Below the pieces are notes generated by a model. The model was given only the letters and a program-made list of their open reading frames with translations. It ran no database searches and was not told the origin of the DNA. A stretch of DNA of 64,000 nt from Leucothrix mucor DSM 2157 (lineage in GTDB: Bacteria > Pseudomonadota > Gammaproteobacteria > Thiotrichales > Thiotrichaceae). Below are positions 63,958-64,000 of this stretch, piece after piece; the first letter of the stretch is position 1; each line of letters opens with the position of its first letter. The stretch is from the NCBI RefSeq assembly GCF_000419525.1, contig NZ_ATTE01000001.1, positions 1,178,001-1,242,000 of the forward strand, read 5' to 3'. A program made the position numbers and the translations under genes.

Positions 63958-64000
63958 CCGCGCAGCTTCGGTGATTTATCTTCGGGTATTACGAATTATT

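Noticed and set aside
1-64000. CRISPR arrays, tRNA or rRNA genes
   Set aside because: No regularly spaced repeats, cloverleaf-like sequences or rRNA signatures were seen by eye; a covariance-model scan would settle it.

Overview
The window reads as the chromosome of a heterotrophic gammaproteobacterium of moderate GC content. Evidence is AcnB-type aconitase, AceK, the AcnD/PrpF form of the methylcitrate cycle, ATP-type PckA, malate:quinone oxidoreductase, a CIO-type bd oxidase and a GbsR/MarR regulator. A Thiotrichales-like relative would fit, but that is only an impression. No rRNA, tRNA or CRISPR array was seen.

Region 1 (1-7.4 kb, minus strand) is a glycogen and maltodextrin block: pgl, a divergent glucokinase-like gene, glgC, malQ, glgB and the start of glgA. 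Two exported proteins of unknown function follow (7.5-9.1 kb). A MerR regulator with a perfect palindrome in front of it then leads into a FadD-type acyl-CoA ligase (9.2-11.4 kb).

Region 2 (11.4-38.5 kb) is a dense central-carbon supercluster. sucB-lpdA-sucC-sucD-gltA-acnB-pckA run on the minus strand. aceK-rraA-sucA-mqo and then prpE-prpB-prpC-acnD-prpF-permease run divergently on the plus strand. Together they cover citrate synthase to succinyl-CoA synthetase, malate oxidation, gluconeogenic PEP formation and propionate use by the 2-methylcitrate cycle. The 2-oxoglutarate dehydrogenase genes are split across the divergent promoter: E1 (sucA) on one side, E2/E3 on the other. prpE lacks about 100 internal residues, including core adenylation motifs.

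Region 3 (38.6-47.1 kb) is an accessory island. It holds an RHH/ParE toxin-antitoxin pair, a Phd antitoxin with a broken VapC, a chimera of IS256-like and IS66-like transposase remnants, a truncated AAA-ATPase-like protein, an exported WD40-like protein, a Uma2-like nuclease, a RelB/DinJ-type antitoxin with a VapC toxin, a methyltransferase and an unknown exported protein. A 27-bp direct repeat brackets part of it.

Region 4 (47.1-64 kb) is mixed: a YitT membrane protein; a GbsR-type regulator plus a CIO-type quinol oxidase operon behind an 11-bp inverted repeat; a full-length AAA-ATPase/PD-(D/E)XK paralogue of the truncated gene; a SOUL protein; a purine permease behind a good sigma-54 promoter and an NtrC-like site; a RhlE-like helicase whose ribosome binding site lies in a hairpin; a pseudouridine synthase; a 1-Cys peroxiredoxin; an FAD monooxygenase with an N-terminal DnaJ-like cysteine module; a quinone-reductase-like protein; a Bcr/CflA-type exporter; a YczE-like membrane protein; a BLUF blue-light sensor; and a RluA-family pseudouridine synthase.

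The likeliest novel points are the divergent glucokinase, the prpE deletion, an RraA protein that keeps aldolase/decarboxylase residues inside the TCA cluster, the paired palindromic elements between acnD and prpF, and the cysteine-module FAD enzyme.
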